A DNA stretch of 64,000 bases from CAIVVT01 sp963757265 (lineage in GTDB: Bacteria > Acidobacteriota > Terriglobia > Bryobacterales > Bryobacteraceae). The notes under the pieces were generated by a model. It did not search any database. It worked only from the letters and a program-made list of their open reading frames with translations, and was not told the DNA's origin. The stretch is taken from the NCBI GenBank assembly GCA_963757265.1, contig CAVWRA010000006.1:868001-932000 (forward strand). Reading direction: 5' to 3'. Position numbers and translations under genes: made by a program. Of this stretch, positions 40,108 to 48,835 are shown piece by piece. How positions within the stretch are numbered: position 1 is the first letter of the stretch; every line of letters starts with the position of its first letter.

Positions 40108-41067
40108 TCAGGCCTGATTTTCGGCCATGAACTTCGAAATTTCGGTGACCTCCGAACAGCTCAGCCGGAACTCGCCCGCGCCGCGCACGCCCTCCAGTTG
40201 CTCCGCCGACCTCAGCCCCACAATCGCGCCCGTCACCGCCGGGTGCCGCAGGGTCCACGCGATCGCCGCCTCGCCCGGCGTGCGGCCGTGGCGCCCGCCG
40301 ATGGCGCGCAGCAGTTCGGCCAGCGCCAGGTTGCGCGACAGCTTCGGCTCCTGGAAATGCGCCATGCGACGCCGGTGGTCGTCCGGCGGCATCGCCGCGA
40401 TCCGCTCGCGCGTCATCTTCCCCGTCAGCAGGCCGGACTTCATCGGGCTGTAGACGATCACTCCGATCCCGTTCGACATGCAATACGGCAGAACCTCGTC
40501 TTCGATCTCCGGCGAGATGATCGAATACGGCGGCTGCAGCGACGTCGGAACGCCAATCGCGTGGATGCGCCGCAGTTGCCCGAGGTTGAAATTGGAAACG
40601 CCGGCCCAGCGGATCTTGCCCTCTTCCTTCAGCCGTTCGAGCGTCTCCCAGCCCTCTTCGACATCCTCGTCCGGCTCCGGCCAGTGGATCTGGTACAGGT
40701 CGATGACGTCGGTCTTCAGCCGCCGCAGGCTGTTCTCGCACTCCAGCCGCACCGACTCGCGCTTCAGCCGCCCCGTGATCTTGCCGCCCGCGTCCCAGCA
40801 GCGCTCGCACTTGGTGAAGACGTAGGGCCTCGGCGAGATCCCCTCCAGGGCCCGCGCCACAACTTCCTCGGAGTGGCCCAGGCCATATACCGCGGCCGTG
40901 TCGATCCAGTTCCACCCCGCCTCCAGCGCGGCGCGGATCGCCGCCATCGACTGCGCGTCATCCTGAGGTCCCCACGCGAAGGCCCATCCTCCTCCGCCCA
41001 TCGCCCACGCCCCCACGCCCACGGGCGTAATGATCAGGTCGCTGCGGCCCAGCCTGCGTTTCTCCAT
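40108..41067 (-). CDS. Aldo/keto reductase
   Basis: The 319-residue TIM barrel has the family tetrad: Asp56 and Tyr61 in IDTAAVYG, Lys86 in FTKCE, and His in DLYQIHWPE. The C-terminal NADPH-binding segment includes AIVGLRS. Such enzymes reduce sugar aldehydes or ketones. ATG 41067 gives the standard family start. It is co-directional with the downstream esterase and may be co-transcribed. Confidence 0.9.
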   Translation of the reverse strand: MEKRRLGRSDLIITPVGVGAWAMGGGGWAFAWGPQDDAQSMAAIRAALEAGWNWIDTAAVYGLGHSEEVVARALEGISPRPYVFTKCERCWDAGGKITGRLKRESVRLECENSLRRLKTDVIDLYQIHWPEPDEDVEEGWETLERLKEEGKIRWAGVSNFNLGQLRRIHAIGVPTSLQPPYSIISPEIEDEVLPYCMSNGIGVIVYSPMKSGLLTGKMTRERIAAMPPDDHRRRMAHFQEPKLSRNLALAELLRAIGGRHGRTPGEAAIAWTLRHPAVTGAIVGLRSAEQLEGVRGAGEFRLSCSEVTEISKFMAENQA

Positions 41068-41095
41068 GCTCGTGAACCTCAATATTGATCGTAGA

Positions 41096-41911
41096 TTATG
41101 CGCGCCGCTCGAGGGCCACCAAGTCCTGGTAGCCCAGTCCGGCATCGCGATACGACAGCACGGTGAAGCTCCGCGAGAACGTCCGCTGGGCGTAATCGCG
41201 GCTATGGTACGCCGTGTGATACCCGTCCGGCACGATGCCCCGCAGCCGGGCCGACGTCTTGAACAGGAAGCCGCGCCGGCGCAGCGTCTCCAGATCCTCG
41301 CGCGGCAGAGCCGTCCAACTATGTTCGCCGTGCAGACTCGCCAGCAGCACGCCGCCCGGGCGCATGATGCGCTGGAGTTCCTCGAGCCAGCGCAACTGCG
41401 GCTCCTCGTCGAGATGCGTGAACACGGAGATCGCCAGGATCAGGTCGAACATCCCGTCCGGATACCCCGTCGGAGGCAGCGGCGAGTTGACCACAAAACC
41501 GGCTAAGGGAAGATGCCGCCGGCACCAGCGGATGGACGCCTCATCGACGTCGGTGCCGTGGAAGGCCTTGCCCGGATACTCCCGCGCCAGCCAGATCAGG
41601 GCCCGGCCGCATCCGCAGCCGAAGTCCAGCACTGAGTCGAATCCCGCCAGCGGTCTTCCGATCGAGGCCAGCGCGGTCTGGATGTCCCGGGAGATTTTTC
41701 GGCCGGACTCCAGAAACAGCCGCGCGCTGGGAGTCTCGTCCACGCGGAAGCGCAGCATCGCCGGCGGCAGCAGCAGGCCGCCGCCCAACTCCTGTTGCTC
41801 GATGCGATCGAGGCACCAGCAGCGCAGGCGCATGGCGCCGCGGTACAGCGGGAAGTAGACGGCGCGCGCCGACGGGCGCAGCCTCGGCGGAATCAATTGC
41901 TTGAGGCGCAA
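41096..41911 (-). CDS. SAM-dependent class I methyltransferase
   Basis: The 271-residue protein has AdoMet motif I VLDFGCGCGR (94-103), acidic loop GTDVDEAS, and post motif FDLILAISVFTHLDEE. The first 60 residues are basic and hydrophobic. The substrate is unknown; proteins of this shape often modify polysaccharides or lipids. It precedes the aldo/keto reductase by 28 bases on the same strand. Confidence 0.85.
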   Translation of the reverse strand: MRLKQLIPPRLRPSARAVYFPLYRGAMRLRCWCLDRIEQQELGGGLLLPPAMLRFRVDETPSARLFLESGRKISRDIQTALASIGRPLAGFDSVLDFGCGCGRALIWLAREYPGKAFHGTDVDEASIRWCRRHLPLAGFVVNSPLPPTGYPDGMFDLILAISVFTHLDEEPQLRWLEELQRIMRPGGVLLASLHGEHSWTALPREDLETLRRRGFLFKTSARLRGIVPDGYHTAYHSRDYAQRTFSRSFTVLSYRDAGLGYQDLVALERRA

Positions 41912-41937
41912 CGCTGGCGGCGGCTCCCGTGCCCGCT

Positions 41938-42882
41938 CTACATCCGCGGCAGCATCCGCTGCGCCATGGCGATGGCGCGCTCGCGGCCCTTGGGCATCTG
42001 GCGCAGATCGATGTGCACGCCCAATCCGTTCTTGATGAACACCATCATCGAATCCATCGGGCCCATCAGCGCATCGTCGCCCAGGCCGGGCAGCGGTTCA
42101 GTCGTTTTCATCCCCGGCGCCACGACGCCCATGGCGAGCTTCATCGCTGCGATCTCCGCCCGTCCGTTCGGATTGACTTGGACCGTGAAATACGGGCCAC
42201 TCCCCTGGTTCGCCCCCGCCACCATGCTCTTCGTCAGATCCGCCATGGCGCTTTGCTGCGCCGCATTGGCGGCGTCGGTGTTGCCGGCGGCTCCGGCGGC
42301 CTGCTGCGCCTTGGCGCGCGCCTGGATCTCCTCCAGCAGTTTCTGGGCGCGATCCCGCTGCTCGGTCTGCGAAACGGGCTGCACGTAATAGTCGCAGTTA
42401 CGGCCATGCTCCTCCGTGCGTTCGATCGTCTGGCCGAGGATGCTGGAGGCCTCTTCCTTCGTCAGCAGTGAGCACGCGTCGGGCAGCCGTCCCTGGTAAC
42501 CCGCCGAGCTGCTGAAGGCCGACATGTCCACGCCCTGCCGGTTGGCCGCTTGCTCGATCTTGTTCTTCACATGGTTGGCCACCAGCGCGATGCCGATGAC
42601 GCCCGCCGCCCCCAGCACGAAAATCACGGCCAGCACGATCAGCACGATCTTCACCACCGGGCTGCCCGTCCGCGCGGCCGGCGCGGGCGCGTAAGCCGGA
42701 GGCGCAGCCTGGTACGGCGGCGGCGCTGACGGGAAAGTCGGCGGCGCGCTGGGGGGCGGAGCCGAATACACCGGCTGCGCCGGCGGCGCGGCGGCCGCTC
42801 CCGGACGCGGCGCGCCGCATTTGATACAGAAACCGGCCCCTTCGGCCAGAGGCGTTCCGCACTGGGTACAAAAAGCAGCCAT
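41938..42882 (-). CDS. Zinc-ribbon membrane protein
   Basis: The 314-residue protein opens with a zinc ribbon, FCTQCGTPL...FCIKCGAP (two CxxC pairs), then a Pro/Ala-rich linker to about residue 70. A single membrane helix follows (about 74-97), and the extracytoplasmic domain is about 210 residues. The domain holds a Cys in PDACSLLTKEEA and another in NCDYY, perhaps a disulfide. It is not assigned to a function. It is followed upstream by a second zinc-ribbon membrane gene, suggesting they act together. Confidence 0.75.
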   Translation of the reverse strand: MAAFCTQCGTPLAEGAGFCIKCGAPRPGAAAAPPAQPVYSAPPPSAPPTFPSAPPPYQAAPPAYAPAPAARTGSPVVKIVLIVLAVIFVLGAAGVIGIALVANHVKNKIEQAANRQGVDMSAFSSSAGYQGRLPDACSLLTKEEASSILGQTIERTEEHGRNCDYYVQPVSQTEQRDRAQKLLEEIQARAKAQQAAGAAGNTDAANAAQQSAMADLTKSMVAGANQGSGPYFTVQVNPNGRAEIAAMKLAMGVVAPGMKTTEPLPGLGDDALMGPMDSMMVFIKNGLGVHIDLRQMPKGRERAIAMAQRMLPRM

Positions 42883-43023
42883 TTTGTTGCCCTCCGTTTC
42901 AGCACTCCCGGCGCGCGCCCGGCGAGCCCTCGCCCTCCGCGCGGAGGCTCCCAGTATGCACCGGGTTTCCGGGTTGGCACAAGCCCTATCGGGAGTTATC
43001 CAGTGCTGGCTTGGGGGTTGGGA

Positions 43024-43698
43024 CTAGCGCGTCCGCCGCCGCGCCGAGTAGCCGTGCAGCATCCCCCCGAGCGAGCTCGTCAGCGTCAGCAGCACGAACA
43101 GAAACACCAGCAGCAACACCAGCGCCGCCGGGTTCTTGATCACCGACATCATCTGGTCCATCACGTCCGCCGGCAGCCCCAGCGCCGTCATGTTCTTGCG
43201 GTTGGCGTCCTGCGCCGCGCCGCTGTTGACCAGCGCCAGCGCGCTCAGGGAAAAGAAGATCGTGCTGATGACGAATGAGAAGATGCCGCAGATCCAGCCC
43301 AGCCGCGCGCCGCTGCGCGGGCTTGCCGGCTCGCCGCTGCGCCGTTCGAACAGGAACGACGAGTACCACCCCCCGCCCATGATCAGCGCGAAAAAGCCCA
43401 GGAAAACCAGCACGCTCCCGAGCACCGGGATGAAGCTCAGCACAGGCAGCAGGTTCAGCAGCAACTGGCTCAGCGCCGCTGCCACCAGCGCGCTGCGCAC
43501 GGCAATCCGGTTGCGCATGTCGCCCGGCGCGGCCGCTGGCGCCGGCCCTGTCAGCACCACCCGGTCCGGCGCGTTCGGCTCGGGCTCCGGCTCCGCCGCT
43601 TCCTCCTCCGCGAGCAGCGGCCGCAGCGCGCGCCCGCAGCGATGGCAAAACAGCGCATCCGGCACCAGCTTCGTGCCGCAGGTACAAAACTCGTCCAC
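43024..43698 (-). CDS. Zinc-ribbon polytopic membrane protein
   Basis: The 224-residue protein starts FCTCGTKLVPDALFCHRCG, a zinc ribbon. About four hydrophobic segments follow, with an Arg-rich end. Start GTG 43698 is chosen because the ribbon begins there; the longer frame is non-coding-like. It lies 141 bases upstream of the other zinc-ribbon gene on the same strand. Function is unknown. Confidence 0.7.
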   Translation of the reverse strand: MDEFCTCGTKLVPDALFCHRCGRALRPLLAEEEAAEPEPEPNAPDRVVLTGPAPAAAPGDMRNRIAVRSALVAAALSQLLLNLLPVLSFIPVLGSVLVFLGFFALIMGGGWYSSFLFERRSGEPASPRSGARLGWICGIFSFVISTIFFSLSALALVNSGAAQDANRKNMTALGLPADVMDQMMSVIKNPAALVLLLVFLFVLLTLTSSLGGMLHGYSARRRTR

Positions 43699-43832
43699 GT
43701 CCCTAGTGTCCCCTTCGCACACGCAACCTGCAAGCCGGGCCGGTACCCTCCGCCCGGCCCTCCGGTACCACCCGGCGGCGCGCGGAAATGGTACGCGCGC
43801 GCTATCCTGGAAATCTCCCGGACCATTTCCCG

Positions 43833-44801
43833 ATGCCCGCTCCCACGCTTCTCGTCCTCGCCAATCCCGCCGCGCGCCACTTGGCGCACCTCGATCATCT
43901 GCCTCCGGAGACGCACATCGTGGCCGGCGATAGCGCGGCGGCATTGGCTGAAGCCGCCGCCGGCGCGCAAGCGGTGCTGATCGCGGGCGGGCCCGCCGAA
44001 CTGCTGCGCACGCTGTGGCCGCAACTGAAGCGCGTGGAGTGGGTGCACTCGATGTGGGCCGGCCTCGAGGACGTCCTGTTCCCGGAGTTGGCGGCCAGCC
44101 CGGTGCCGCTCACCAATTCGCGCGGCGTGTTCGCGCGCAGCCTGGCCGAATACGCCATCGCTGGCATGCTCTATTTCGCCAAGCAGATCGCGCTCATGAA
44201 ACGCCAGCAGGCCGCGGCACAATGGCAGAGTGTCGAGGTCGAGGAGCTGCACGGCCGTGTGCTCGGCATCGTGGGTTATGGATCCATCGGACGCGCTGCC
44301 GCGGAGCGCGCCCGCGCCTTCGGCATGCGCATCCACGTCCTGCGGCGCCATGCGGACCGGGCCGCGCAGGATCCATTGGTCGATCGTGTCTACACGCTGG
44401 CCGAGTTGAACAGCCTGATGGCCGCCTCGGACTTTCTGCTGGCCGGGGCCCCGCTGACCGCCGAAACGCGCGGCCTGATCGGAGCTGAGGCCATCGCGGC
44501 GATGAAGCCCGGCGCCGTGCTGCTCAACCTCGGTCGCGGCCCGGTGGTGGCCGAACAGCCGCTCGTGGCCGCGCTGCGCGCCGGCTCCATCCGCGGCGCC
44601 GTGCTCGACGTCTTCGAGCGCGAGCCGCTTCCGCCGGACCATCCTTTCTGGAAGATGGACAATGTATTGCTTTCGCCTCATTCGGCCGACCGTACCGCTA
44701 CCTGGCTCGAGGAGGCGATGGAGCTGTTCGTGGAGAATTACCGGCGCTTCGCGGCCGGAGAACCGCTGCTGAACGTCGCCGACAAGCGCCTCGGGTATTA
44801 G
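43833..44801 (+). CDS. D-2-hydroxyacid dehydrogenase
   Basis: The 322-residue protein has the NAD-binding GRVLGIVGYGSIGR and catalytic residues of the family: Arg235 in NLGRGPVV, Glu in VFEREPLP and His in LSPHSAD. Such enzymes reduce 2-keto acids such as glyoxylate, hydroxypyruvate or phenylpyruvate. The substrate is undecided. It is followed 18 bases later by a threonine-dehydratase-like gene. Confidence 0.88.
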   Translation: MPAPTLLVLANPAARHLAHLDHLPPETHIVAGDSAAALAEAAAGAQAVLIAGGPAELLRTLWPQLKRVEWVHSMWAGLEDVLFPELAASPVPLTNSRGVFARSLAEYAIAGMLYFAKQIALMKRQQAAAQWQSVEVEELHGRVLGIVGYGSIGRAAAERARAFGMRIHVLRRHADRAAQDPLVDRVYTLAELNSLMAASDFLLAGAPLTAETRGLIGAEAIAAMKPGAVLLNLGRGPVVAEQPLVAALRAGSIRGAVLDVFEREPLPPDHPFWKMDNVLLSPHSADRTATWLEEAMELFVENYRRFAAGEPLLNVADKRLGY

Positions 44802-44819
44802 CGGGATAGGATTCGATCC

Positions 44820-45803
44820 GTGTTCAGCGTTCAGCCACAAGACATCCGGCAAGCCGCCATCCGCATCCAGCCGGTGGCGCATAAGACGCCGCTGCTGACG
44901 TCCCGCATCCTGAACTCGCTCACCGGCGTCGAGGCGTTTCTGAAAGCGGAGAACTTCCAGCGCGGCGGCGCATTCAAGATCCGGGGCGCGACCAACTTCC
45001 TGTATTCGATGCCCGCCTCCGATCGCGCGCGCGGCGTCGTGGCGTACTCCTCCGGCAACCACGCCCAGGCCGTAGCCATCGCGGCGCGCAGTCTGGACAT
45101 GCAGGCCACGCTGGTGATGCCCGCCGACGCGCCGCGTTCCAAGCTCGAGGCCACGCGCGCGCAGGGCGCGTCGATCGTGCTCTACGACCGGCTGCAGGAG
45201 AGCCGAGAGGCCATCGGCCAGCGGATCAGCGCCGAAACCGGCGCCACTCTGGTGCCGCCGTTCGACCACCCCTGGATCATCGCCGGCCAGGGCACCTGCG
45301 GGCTGGAGCTCATGGAGGAAGTCCCGAACCTGGATGCGCTGGTAGTCTGCCTGGGAGGAGGCGGGCTGCTTTCGGGCTGTTCCGTCATCGCCAGGTCGAT
45401 CAATCCTTCGATCCGCATCTTCGGCGTCGAACCCCAGGCCGGCAACGACTATTGGCTCAGCCGCCGCGCCGGCTATCGCGTCGAAATCGCCCCGCCCGAG
45501 ACCATCGCCGACGGCCTGCGCACCACCAAACCCGGCGCCGAAACCTTCCCCATCATTCAACAGCTCGTCGAAGACGTGCTCCTGGTGAGCGACGCCGAGC
45601 TTCTCGCCGCCATGCGCTTGCTCCTCAGCCGCATGAAAATCCTGGTCGAGCCCAGCGGCGCCGCCGGACTGGCCGCGCTGCTGCACGGCAAGCTCCCCGC
45701 CGGGCTGCGCCGCGTCGGCGTGATCCTTTCGGGCGGCAACGTGGACCTGGAGTTTCTAAGCCGCCTGGCGGAAGATACCGCTGCACCGCGTGGACAGAGC
45801 TGA
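44820..45803 (+). CDS. Threonine dehydratase/serine racemase-like PLP enzyme
   Basis: The 327-residue fold-type II PLP enzyme has Lys53 in GGAFKIRGA, SSGNHAQ, and the phosphate-binding GGGGLLSG. There is no ACT regulatory domain, so it is of the catabolic or racemase short form. It should deaminate threonine/serine or racemise serine. Start is GTG 44820. It may form an operon with the upstream dehydrogenase, which could act on the keto acid produced. Confidence 0.87.
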   Translation: MFSVQPQDIRQAAIRIQPVAHKTPLLTSRILNSLTGVEAFLKAENFQRGGAFKIRGATNFLYSMPASDRARGVVAYSSGNHAQAVAIAARSLDMQATLVMPADAPRSKLEATRAQGASIVLYDRLQESREAIGQRISAETGATLVPPFDHPWIIAGQGTCGLELMEEVPNLDALVVCLGGGGLLSGCSVIARSINPSIRIFGVEPQAGNDYWLSRRAGYRVEIAPPETIADGLRTTKPGAETFPIIQQLVEDVLLVSDAELLAAMRLLLSRMKILVEPSGAAGLAALLHGKLPAGLRRVGVILSGGNVDLEFLSRLAEDTAAPRGQS

Positions 45804-46062
45804 CTCCTCCCCTCCTGGAACTGACTGTCCGCAAAAAGACTGCAGCAGCGGACTGTCCCTTCTAGCCCGGATGTTTCACCACGATCGCAGCGAGGCGCGA
45901 TGAGAGGGTTGCAGATACAAGGCGCCCGACGGGAGCCGCCCGCAGGCGTACTTGGCCGCTACGTCGAGGACGGGGGGCGCCCTCTGGGCCCAGGGCAACG
46001 AAGTAGATGCGGCCCTATCGCGCGCCGCAGCCGATGGCTGGTGAAATATCCGGGCTGTGCCT
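45804..46062. other. Intergenic region occupied mostly by a MITE-like element
   Basis: The convergent genes on each side leave about 260 bases, of which 193 form an inverted-repeat element (45864-46056). No gene is seen. Confidence 0.6.
45864..46056. mobile_element. MITE-like element with 18-base terminal inverted repeats
   Basis: The left end AGCCCGGATGTTTCACCA (45864-45881) and right end TGGTGAAATATCCGGGCT (46039-46056) are inverted repeats with one mismatch. The 193-base unit has no transposase. A 37-base match to its left end occurs at 36127-36163. No clear target duplication was found. Confidence 0.65.
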
Positions 46063-46827
46063 TCAACGCAGCGCCGCCGTAATCTCCCGTCCGCGATCGT
46101 ACAGCATCATCACCTCGTTGCTGCAACCTAGGAACAGCATGCCGCGTTCGCGCCAGAATCTGGCCACGGCCAGGTCGCGGTTCTGGATGCCCGGCGCGAC
46201 CCCGTGCCGGCGGCAGCACTCGATGATGCGCTCGACCGTCTCAATCAGCAGCGGGTTCTGGAATTCGCCGGGAACGCCCAAACTGATCGAGAGATCCACC
46301 GGGCCGACCATGACAGCGTCGATGTGCGGGACCGAGAGCAGCTCGTCGCAGGCCTCGACCGCGCGCCGTGTTTCGATCTGCAGCACGACCATCGTGTGGG
46401 CATTGCAATGCTCGATGATCTGTGGAATCGAGACCCGCTCGAAGTCGAAGTTGAAGCCCCCGATGCCGCAGCCGCGAATGCCCACGGGCGGGAACCTGGT
46501 CCAGCTCACGGCCTTCTCCAGCAACTCCGGCGACTCGACGCGCGGGAACAGGACGCCCTCGGCGCCGCAGTCCAGCGCGCGCGCCACCAGCGCGTATTGC
46601 AGGTCGGCCACGCGCACGATCGGGCTGATGCCCGTCCGCACGGCCAGAGCGGCCAGATCCTGGATCGTCTCGAGGTCGAAACCACCGTGCTCGGTGTCGA
46701 GGAACGCCCAGTCGAACCCCGCGGCGGCGAGCGTTCTTAGCGCATCGGGCGAGCGGAATTGCCAGAAGCCGCAGCCGAGCTGGACTTTGGCCTCGCGGAG
46801 TGCTTGTTTGACGGTGTTGGGTTTCAT
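46063..46827 (-). CDS. HpcH/HpaI-family aldolase
   Basis: The 254-residue TIM barrel has FLDTEHGGF near residue 43, PRVESPELLEKA, GPVDLSISLG and other family segments binding a divalent metal. Class II HpcH/HpaI aldolases cleave 2-keto-3-deoxy sugar acids such as 2-dehydro-3-deoxyglucarate or hydroxyheptanedioate. Its ATG overlaps the bshC stop as ATGA. The exact substrate is not readable. Confidence 0.87.
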   Translation of the reverse strand: MKPNTVKQALREAKVQLGCGFWQFRSPDALRTLAAAGFDWAFLDTEHGGFDLETIQDLAALAVRTGISPIVRVADLQYALVARALDCGAEGVLFPRVESPELLEKAVSWTRFPPVGIRGCGIGGFNFDFERVSIPQIIEHCNAHTMVVLQIETRRAVEACDELLSVPHIDAVMVGPVDLSISLGVPGEFQNPLLIETVERIIECCRRHGVAPGIQNRDLAVARFWRERGMLFLGCSNEVMMLYDRGREITAALR

Positions 46828-48404
46828 AAGGTCAGCAGCAGATGGTCGGGACAGGCGCGGCAGGCGTGCTCCAGAAGCGTTTCAACCAGCGACGGACCGT
46901 GCTGCGCCAGGAATGGCAGGAAGGAGTATAGGCGCTCCTGCAGATGCCGCTCCGGGTACAGCAGGCCGGAGAGGTACGCCGCGCCGCCGGAGACGCGCTC
47001 GTCGCGGCGCTGGGCTTCGCGAGCGGCCTTGCGGCGGTTCTTGTCGAGCTGATAACGAATTTTGGCGACGCTCCTGGCGAAGGCCGGGGCGAGCGTCGGA
47101 TCGAAGCGTGCGAGGGCGTCCTGGAGCGGCATGACGGCGTCGAGAACGGCCTGGTCGGCGGCGCCGAAGAGTGTATCGAGATTGGCCGGCAGAAGGCGTT
47201 TGGCCATGCGGTCGCGGAGCACGCTCTGGGGCTGGAGGCAGTCGGCCAGGGTCAAGTCGAAACGACTGAGCAGCGAGGCGGCGCGGTAGTCGAGCAGGGT
47301 GAAGCCGGCGCGGGAGACGATCACCGGCACGCGATCCAGGAGCGCCGAGTAGAGCACCTCGGATTGGGCGAAGTAGGCGATTTCGGCAGGACCGCCGACA
47401 TAGGCGGCCGTGGGCAGAAGGTAGTCCTGCATTACCGGGCGCAGCAGCGCGTTGGGCGAGAGCGCGGCGGGGTCGGCGGCGAGCTCGGCGGTTTCGTGGC
47501 GGTGGTTGCCATGGACATACGCGCTGCCGTTGCGGCGCAGGGCGATGCGGCGGCCGGCTTCCAGGCGCAGGAGGAGCGAGCTGCCGGGCTCGAACAGAAC
47601 CTGGGCGTGGTAGCCGGCGGCGCGCAGGTCGGCGCCGCGTGCGAGCAAAGCTTCTGAGAGCTCATCGGAGCGCTCGAGGGCCTGCGTAAGGAAGGGCGCG
47701 GCGGCGGCGCGGATTTCGGGATCGAGGGGATCAAAAAAGATCAGGCCCAGGTCGCGCAGCAGCGTGGAAAAGAGCGCGCGAAAGGCCTCGCCCAGGGTGC
47801 GGCCGGGCTGGTAGGCGGCGGCGACCTGGTCCAGCATCTCGAAGGCGAAGGGGAAGTCGCGCACCTCGGCCCGCAGCTCGGCGAGCGGAACCGATTCGAG
47901 TTCGAGTGAGCCGACCGGCCCACCGTGGAGGCCGCGCACGCGCGCGGCGAGCCGCTGCGGCTGGTGGTCCGGCCCGAACACCCAGCAATGGTCGGCCTCC
48001 GCCAGGTCGTGGTCCTCGGTCGCCATCCAGAAAACCGGCACCGCGGGAATGCCGTTGGCCGTGAGCTGGCGGGCCAGCTTGACCACGGTGAGGGCCTTGT
48101 AGAGCGCATAACAAGGACCGCCGAACAGGCTGACCTGCTGGCCGGTAACGACGGCGACGGTGGCGGGGTCGGCGAGGGCGTCGAGGGAGACTGAGGCGGG
48201 GTTGATGCGGCGCAAAGCGGCAACGACGGCGCGCCGGCGTTCGTCGGGGATGCGCGCCAGCTCAGAGGCCCTCCGCACCGCCGCGGGGTCGTTGGGATCG
48301 TACCGGTAGAAGCTCTTTACGCGTTGGAAATCATACAGGTAGTCGCGAAACAGCGCAGTCGTCCCAGGCAGCTCCGGATGCGGAATACAGTGGCTTGTCA
48401 GCAC
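46824..48404 (-). CDS. bshC: Bacillithiol synthase (cysteine-adding enzyme)
   Basis: The 526-residue protein shows BshC hallmarks: an N-terminal ELPGTTALFRDYL segment, VVTGQQVSLFGGPCYALYK near residue 90, VFWMATEDHDLAEAD, and a C-terminal coiled-coil rich in Arg/Glu. BshC adds cysteine to GlcN-malate, making bacillithiol, a thiol used by Firmicutes, Bacteroidetes and Acidobacteriota. No bshA or bshB is seen here. GTG 48404 is preferred because AAAGGA lies upstream and family homology starts there; ATG 48473 is in frame but its AAGGA touches the start codon. Confidence 0.9.
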   Translation of the reverse strand: MLTSHCIPHPELPGTTALFRDYLYDFQRVKSFYRYDPNDPAAVRRASELARIPDERRRAVVAALRRINPASVSLDALADPATVAVVTGQQVSLFGGPCYALYKALTVVKLARQLTANGIPAVPVFWMATEDHDLAEADHCWVFGPDHQPQRLAARVRGLHGGPVGSLELESVPLAELRAEVRDFPFAFEMLDQVAAAYQPGRTLGEAFRALFSTLLRDLGLIFFDPLDPEIRAAAAPFLTQALERSDELSEALLARGADLRAAGYHAQVLFEPGSSLLLRLEAGRRIALRRNGSAYVHGNHRHETAELAADPAALSPNALLRPVMQDYLLPTAAYVGGPAEIAYFAQSEVLYSALLDRVPVIVSRAGFTLLDYRAASLLSRFDLTLADCLQPQSVLRDRMAKRLLPANLDTLFGAADQAVLDAVMPLQDALARFDPTLAPAFARSVAKIRYQLDKNRRKAAREAQRRDERVSGGAAYLSGLLYPERHLQERLYSFLPFLAQHGPSLVETLLEHACRACPDHLLLTL

Positions 48405-48493
48405 CGCCGGGATGGATCCTTTCGACCATAAAAAGGTTACCAGAGGCGGCGCAATGCCGTCCTTCACACGCATTCCTTTAGACTGAAGGGGTG

Positions 48494-48820
48494 ATGCCGG
48501 CAGACCAGGAATTTCAGCAGCGCGCCGAGGATGCCCTCACTGCGCTCTACGAGAAGCTGGGCCAGGCGTCGGATGAGTTCGACTTCGATGTGGAGATGAA
48601 TTCCGGCGCGCTGACCGTAGAGTTCGACCAGCCGCGCGAGCGCTTCGTCGTCAGCCCCAACGCGCCGGTGCGGCAGATCTGGGTCTCGGCTCACGTGCAG
48701 AGCTTCAAGCTCGATTGGGACGAGCCTCGCGCTGCCTTCGTGCTGCCGGCGACGGGCCAGAGCCTGGACGAGCTGATCGCCGGCGCGATCCGGCAGCGGC
48801 TGCCCGAGTTTCATCTGTAA
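48494..48820 (+). CDS. Frataxin/CyaY-like protein
   Basis: The 108-residue protein has an acidic first helix (QQRAEDALTALYEKL, SDEFDFDVEM) and a beta sheet with ALTVEF, FVVSPNAPVRQIWVSAH and FKLDWD, matching the frataxin fold. Frataxins donate or regulate iron for Fe-S cluster assembly. It is divergent from bshC and 15 bases ahead of the Fe-S radical enzyme gene hemW, a fitting context. ATG 48494 or GTG 48491 may be the start; AAGGGG is upstream. Confidence 0.75.
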   Translation: MPADQEFQQRAEDALTALYEKLGQASDEFDFDVEMNSGALTVEFDQPRERFVVSPNAPVRQIWVSAHVQSFKLDWDEPRAAFVLPATGQSLDELIAGAIRQRLPEFHL

Positions 48821-48835
48821 CTGCGGCCTTGAACG

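Noticed and set aside
43551..45686. 711-codon antisense frame over dehydrogenase and dehydratase genes
   Set aside because: Covers two well-recognised genes on the other strand; composition is shadow-like.
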